A program made the translations under genes and the position numbers. The notes under the pieces were generated by a model. That model saw nothing but the letters and a program-made list of their open reading frames with translations, had not been told where the DNA came from and did not search any database. Of a DNA stretch of 64,000 nt, positions 61,534 to 64,000 are shown piece by piece (position 1 is the stretch's first letter; every line of letters begins with the position of its first letter). Source of the DNA: Oxyruncus cristatus (taxonomy: Eukaryota > Chordata > Aves > Passeriformes > Cotingidae); NCBI GenBank assembly GCA_013399855.1, contig VXAY01004988.1, forward strand, positions 532,848 through 596,847. Direction: 5' to 3'.

Positions 61534-63016
61534 CGAAGTTGTGTCTCTGCACAGATATCTATCCTTGAGCTGCTGAATGATTAATACTCCCATCCTTATT
61601 TAGCTTTCTACCTTTGTCTTAGGTTTGTTTTGCTTCACATCCATCAGGTGATTCCTGAAAAGGTATTTTGTACTAATTTATTTCCATCACATGCAGTTCT
61701 AAGGTTGTCTAAAAATGCAGTGAATGTTTCCTGAGACTCTTAGGACTGAAAAGGTTTAGAGAGCACAACAAAAAGATTTTCTTTTCTGATTATTTGGGGT
61801 TTTTTTTCAATTTCTGCACACTATACATATTCATTTGAGAGCAGGGGAAAATGTTGCCTGCCAACAGAGTAGGAAAATAGTTATTACTAATAGAACCTTC
61901 ACGTGTCCATATTACTATATTTCTCTAATTTATATTAAAGGAACCATTCCACTCATTACAGAGAAAATTGACCATTTTACATGAAAAGAGATGATGTATT
62001 ATTGGCATAGAACTGCAAAAAATGGGGACAGGATAGAAGTGGAGGACATAATAGTATGTTTTAAATACTGCATTCATCCCAGACCTAATTTAATTTCTTG
62101 GTAGACCGTCTTTGAACCATGAGATGCAGATGTTGTCCCTTTGATGTGGATTTGACTGTATTTTTTCTTAATTCCTTGTCTATATTATTGTTGAAAGAGT
62201 CCAAGATATATTTCTATTAGAAGTTATGAAACTTCCTTCAAAATAAAACCAGAAAATAAAAATGGAGACAGTGGCATTCAGAGCTGTTGTTCCTAAGCAC
62301 AAGGAGGGCAAAGCAGTGGTGCCAAACCCAGAGGTCCACCCTGGCACATGGGGAAGTTGATATTTTACAATTAATGCTCTAAAGCAGCTACAGTTCAATT
62401 AAGTTTTCTTCAAAACTGCGTCTGTCATTTTGATCCTGCAGGGAATTTTCATAGGCATCCTGCTTCAAGAAATATGTTTACTTGAAATTAGATCAATATA
62501 AGTATTTTATGTATTTCTTCCAAGATCACATGCAAGGTATTGATGACTTTCTTGCTTAATTTTCTTCAGTCTCTCTCCTGTGAGTAATTTATAAAGGAAA
62601 GTCTCAGAGAAGCAATAGTAATTCCTTTGGGCATAAATACCACATCTGTAGACCAACCTGACTGATGGCGTGGTGGTAGAAATTTAATGTTTATTTATGT
62701 ACATGGGAAATTCAATTTAATATTGGCTTGACTTTTTTATCACTATTTATATTTACTTGCATGCTGAAATGTGGGTAATTTCAGAACATGCATAAATTCT
62801 TCCAAATGAGCTAAAGGAGAAGTCTCATAGCTTTCACTGCCTACACTTTTCCTGGAATTATAAAACTATTTTTTAAATCCTACCATTCCAATTTTTCTAA
62901 AATTTCATTGACTCGAAGACAACAAATACACAAAAAGCTTGCATAAGGTGAAGCTCAGCCCTGTGCCCATATTTAGTCACTCTTAGAAGGCCTTTTTAAC
63001 TATATTAACTATTTAA
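61534..63016. other. Noncoding stretch
   Basis: I see no supported gene or recognised interspersed repeat. Confidence 0.5.
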
Positions 63017-63083
63017 GCATCATTTCAGATTTATTTGTGTGCAGGCATCATTTCAGATTTATTTGTGTGCAGGCATCATTTCG
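63017..63083 (+). repeat. 28-bp tandem repeat, about 2.4 copies
   Basis: The unit GCATCATTTCAGATTTATTT + GTGTGCAG starts at 63017 and 63045 with identical sequence. A third partial copy begins at 63073 and diverges after GCATCATTTC. The two full copies show no difference, so the duplication is recent. Confidence 0.95.
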
Positions 63084-63194
63084 GTTTCTTCCTCAGGAAG
63101 TATCAGGAAATTTTGAAGCTGATCGTAGCCGCTCTGGTTTTTATTTCTGCACAAGAAGTGAGGAGCAGAACCAGGTAGAGATAGCAGTTGATAC

Positions 63195-63355
63195 AGAAGA
63201 GTCATGGGTCTGGCTTCCCATTCCTCGAAGTCTTCACGGCCAGGTAGGATGTAACCCTGAGCAACCTGTTCTAATGCAAGGCTTCCCTGCCCTTCCAGGA
63301 AGAAAAGGAAGTAGATTATTTTTAAGATGTCTTCCAACCAAGACCATTCTTTGCC
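63195..63355 (+). mobile_element. Degraded CR1 3' end, plus strand
   Basis: Landmarks survive in order but with many changes: CCCATTCCTCGAAGTCTTCA (usual CCCATCCCTGGAAGTGTTCA), CGGCCAGGTAGGATGTAACC, CTGAGCAACCTGTTCTAATG, CAAGGCTTCCCTGCCCTTCC (usual GAAGGTGTCCCTGCCCATGG), and GTCTTCCAACCAAGACCATT before CTTTG. This is an older copy than most in the window. It lies inside long open frames on both strands and explains part of them. Confidence 0.75.
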
Positions 63356-63840
63356 TTTTATATTTAATATTCTGGCTCTTCTGTAGAAAAATAGCTGGTG
63401 GGATATTATGTAATTTGCTATTTGGTTTGCTGACAGATATCTCCAGGGCACTCCTAAGGAGATCACCACTGAAAGAAGGGTGGTTAATGGAAACCTGCAA
63501 CAAGGAAACTTTCCCAGCAGCTCTCCCAGAGATGGGATTGAAGGAAAAACTGCCGAGACTGAGTGGAGAAAAAGCAGCAGGATGAGTGAGCACTGGGGCA
63601 CCCCCTCAGCTTTCATGTCGGGAGGATCTGAAAGGATGGACACAGTACTGGGGAACATCAGAGCTGAAATGATCTGAGGACCACCCAGCAATGAGGGAAT
63701 ATTGAGTAAAAGCAGGTCAACTGACTGCAGGCTCGGGCTGTGCAAACAGGGGCTAAATTTGGCTGAACGTTCTGCAATTCCTACCAGAGAAGAACAGCAG
63801 TTAGAACTGTTGTTCCTGACTAAATAGTTAGGGGGACAGG
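63356..63840. other. Stop-poor unique sequence, no gene recognised
   Basis: Frames of 182 codons (+, 63037-63585) and 228 codons (-, 63059-63745) overlap on opposite strands and both run through the 28-bp repeat and the decayed CR1 copy. Neither has a recognised domain. At least one, probably both, are chance. Confidence 0.4.
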
Positions 63841-64000
63841 AAAGAAAAGGAAAGGGAAAGGGAAAGGGAAAGGGAAAGGGAAAGGGAAAGGGAAAGGGAA
63901 AGGGAAAGGAAAGGAAAGGAAAGGAAAGGAAAGGAAAGGAAAGGAAAGGAAAGGAAAGGAAAGGAAAGGAAAGGAAAGGAAAGGAAAGGAAAGGAAAGGA
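63841..64000 (+). repeat. Compound purine satellite (GGGAAA)9 then (GGAAA)19+
   Basis: After AAAGAAAAGG there are nine perfect AAAGGG hexamers (63851-63904). These switch without interruption to nineteen perfect AAAGG pentamers (63905-63999), which continue past the window end. The plus strand is entirely A and G across about 160 bases. Such homopurine mirror-like tracts can form triplex (H-DNA) and block polymerases. Confidence 0.98.

Noticed and set aside
1..64000. CRISPR array, bacterial operon, prophage or tRNA cluster
   Set aside because: No regularly spaced repeats with unique spacers, no ribosome-binding-site/operon structure and no tRNA-like cloverleaf were recognised; the CR1 content places the DNA in a bird genome.

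Overview
This window is nuclear DNA from a vertebrate, almost certainly a bird. The evidence is eleven copies or fragments of the 3' end of CR1, the non-LTR retrotransposon (LINE) that dominates avian genomes. They lie on both strands and carry its typical 3' landmarks (the GTTGCCCAGAG-type block, the GGAAGGTGTCCCTG block, and an ATTCTATGAT-like terminus). The DNA is AT-rich by eye, has no bacterial or phage gene organisation, and has long stretches without coding signal. It reads as a gene desert or the inside of one or more very large introns. I found no protein-coding gene, tRNA, rRNA or CRISPR array that I can support.

Layout. 1-9.4 kb: AT-rich noncoding DNA, one CR1 3' end (366-560) and an unexplained 231-codon open frame on the minus strand (7297-7992). 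9.4-28 kb: the densest CR1 stretch, with seven fragments in both orientations, two T/G-rich strand-asymmetric tracts (11.5 and 27.2 kb), a (TA)12 run, a 49-base assembly gap (24744-24792) and two homeodomain-motif-rich patches. 28-48 kb: no recognisable interspersed repeats, but several short tandem duplications (34.3, 42.8, 43.4, 44.7 kb), perfect hairpins and palindromes, and one moderately GC-rich patch near 41.1 kb. 48-64 kb: two ancient MIR-like SINE relics (48.7 and 53.3 kb), four CR1 fragments, several A-rich tracts, a possible decayed coding remnant on the minus strand (about 56.66-57.28 kb), an inverted-repeat relic at 61.5 kb, a 28-bp tandem repeat at 63.0 kb, and a pure purine tract that changes from a GGGAAA to a GGAAA unit and runs off the window end.

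No set of genes works together here. What the sequence records is repeat history: ancient SINE relics, at least three kinds of CR1 copy by sequence and decay, and recent slippage-generated repeats. Several apparently related small open frames are only antisense readings of CR1. I found no convincing new biological system. The best leads are the possible pseudogene at 57 kb, the long open frame at 7.3-8.0 kb, and the compound purine satellite at the right edge.
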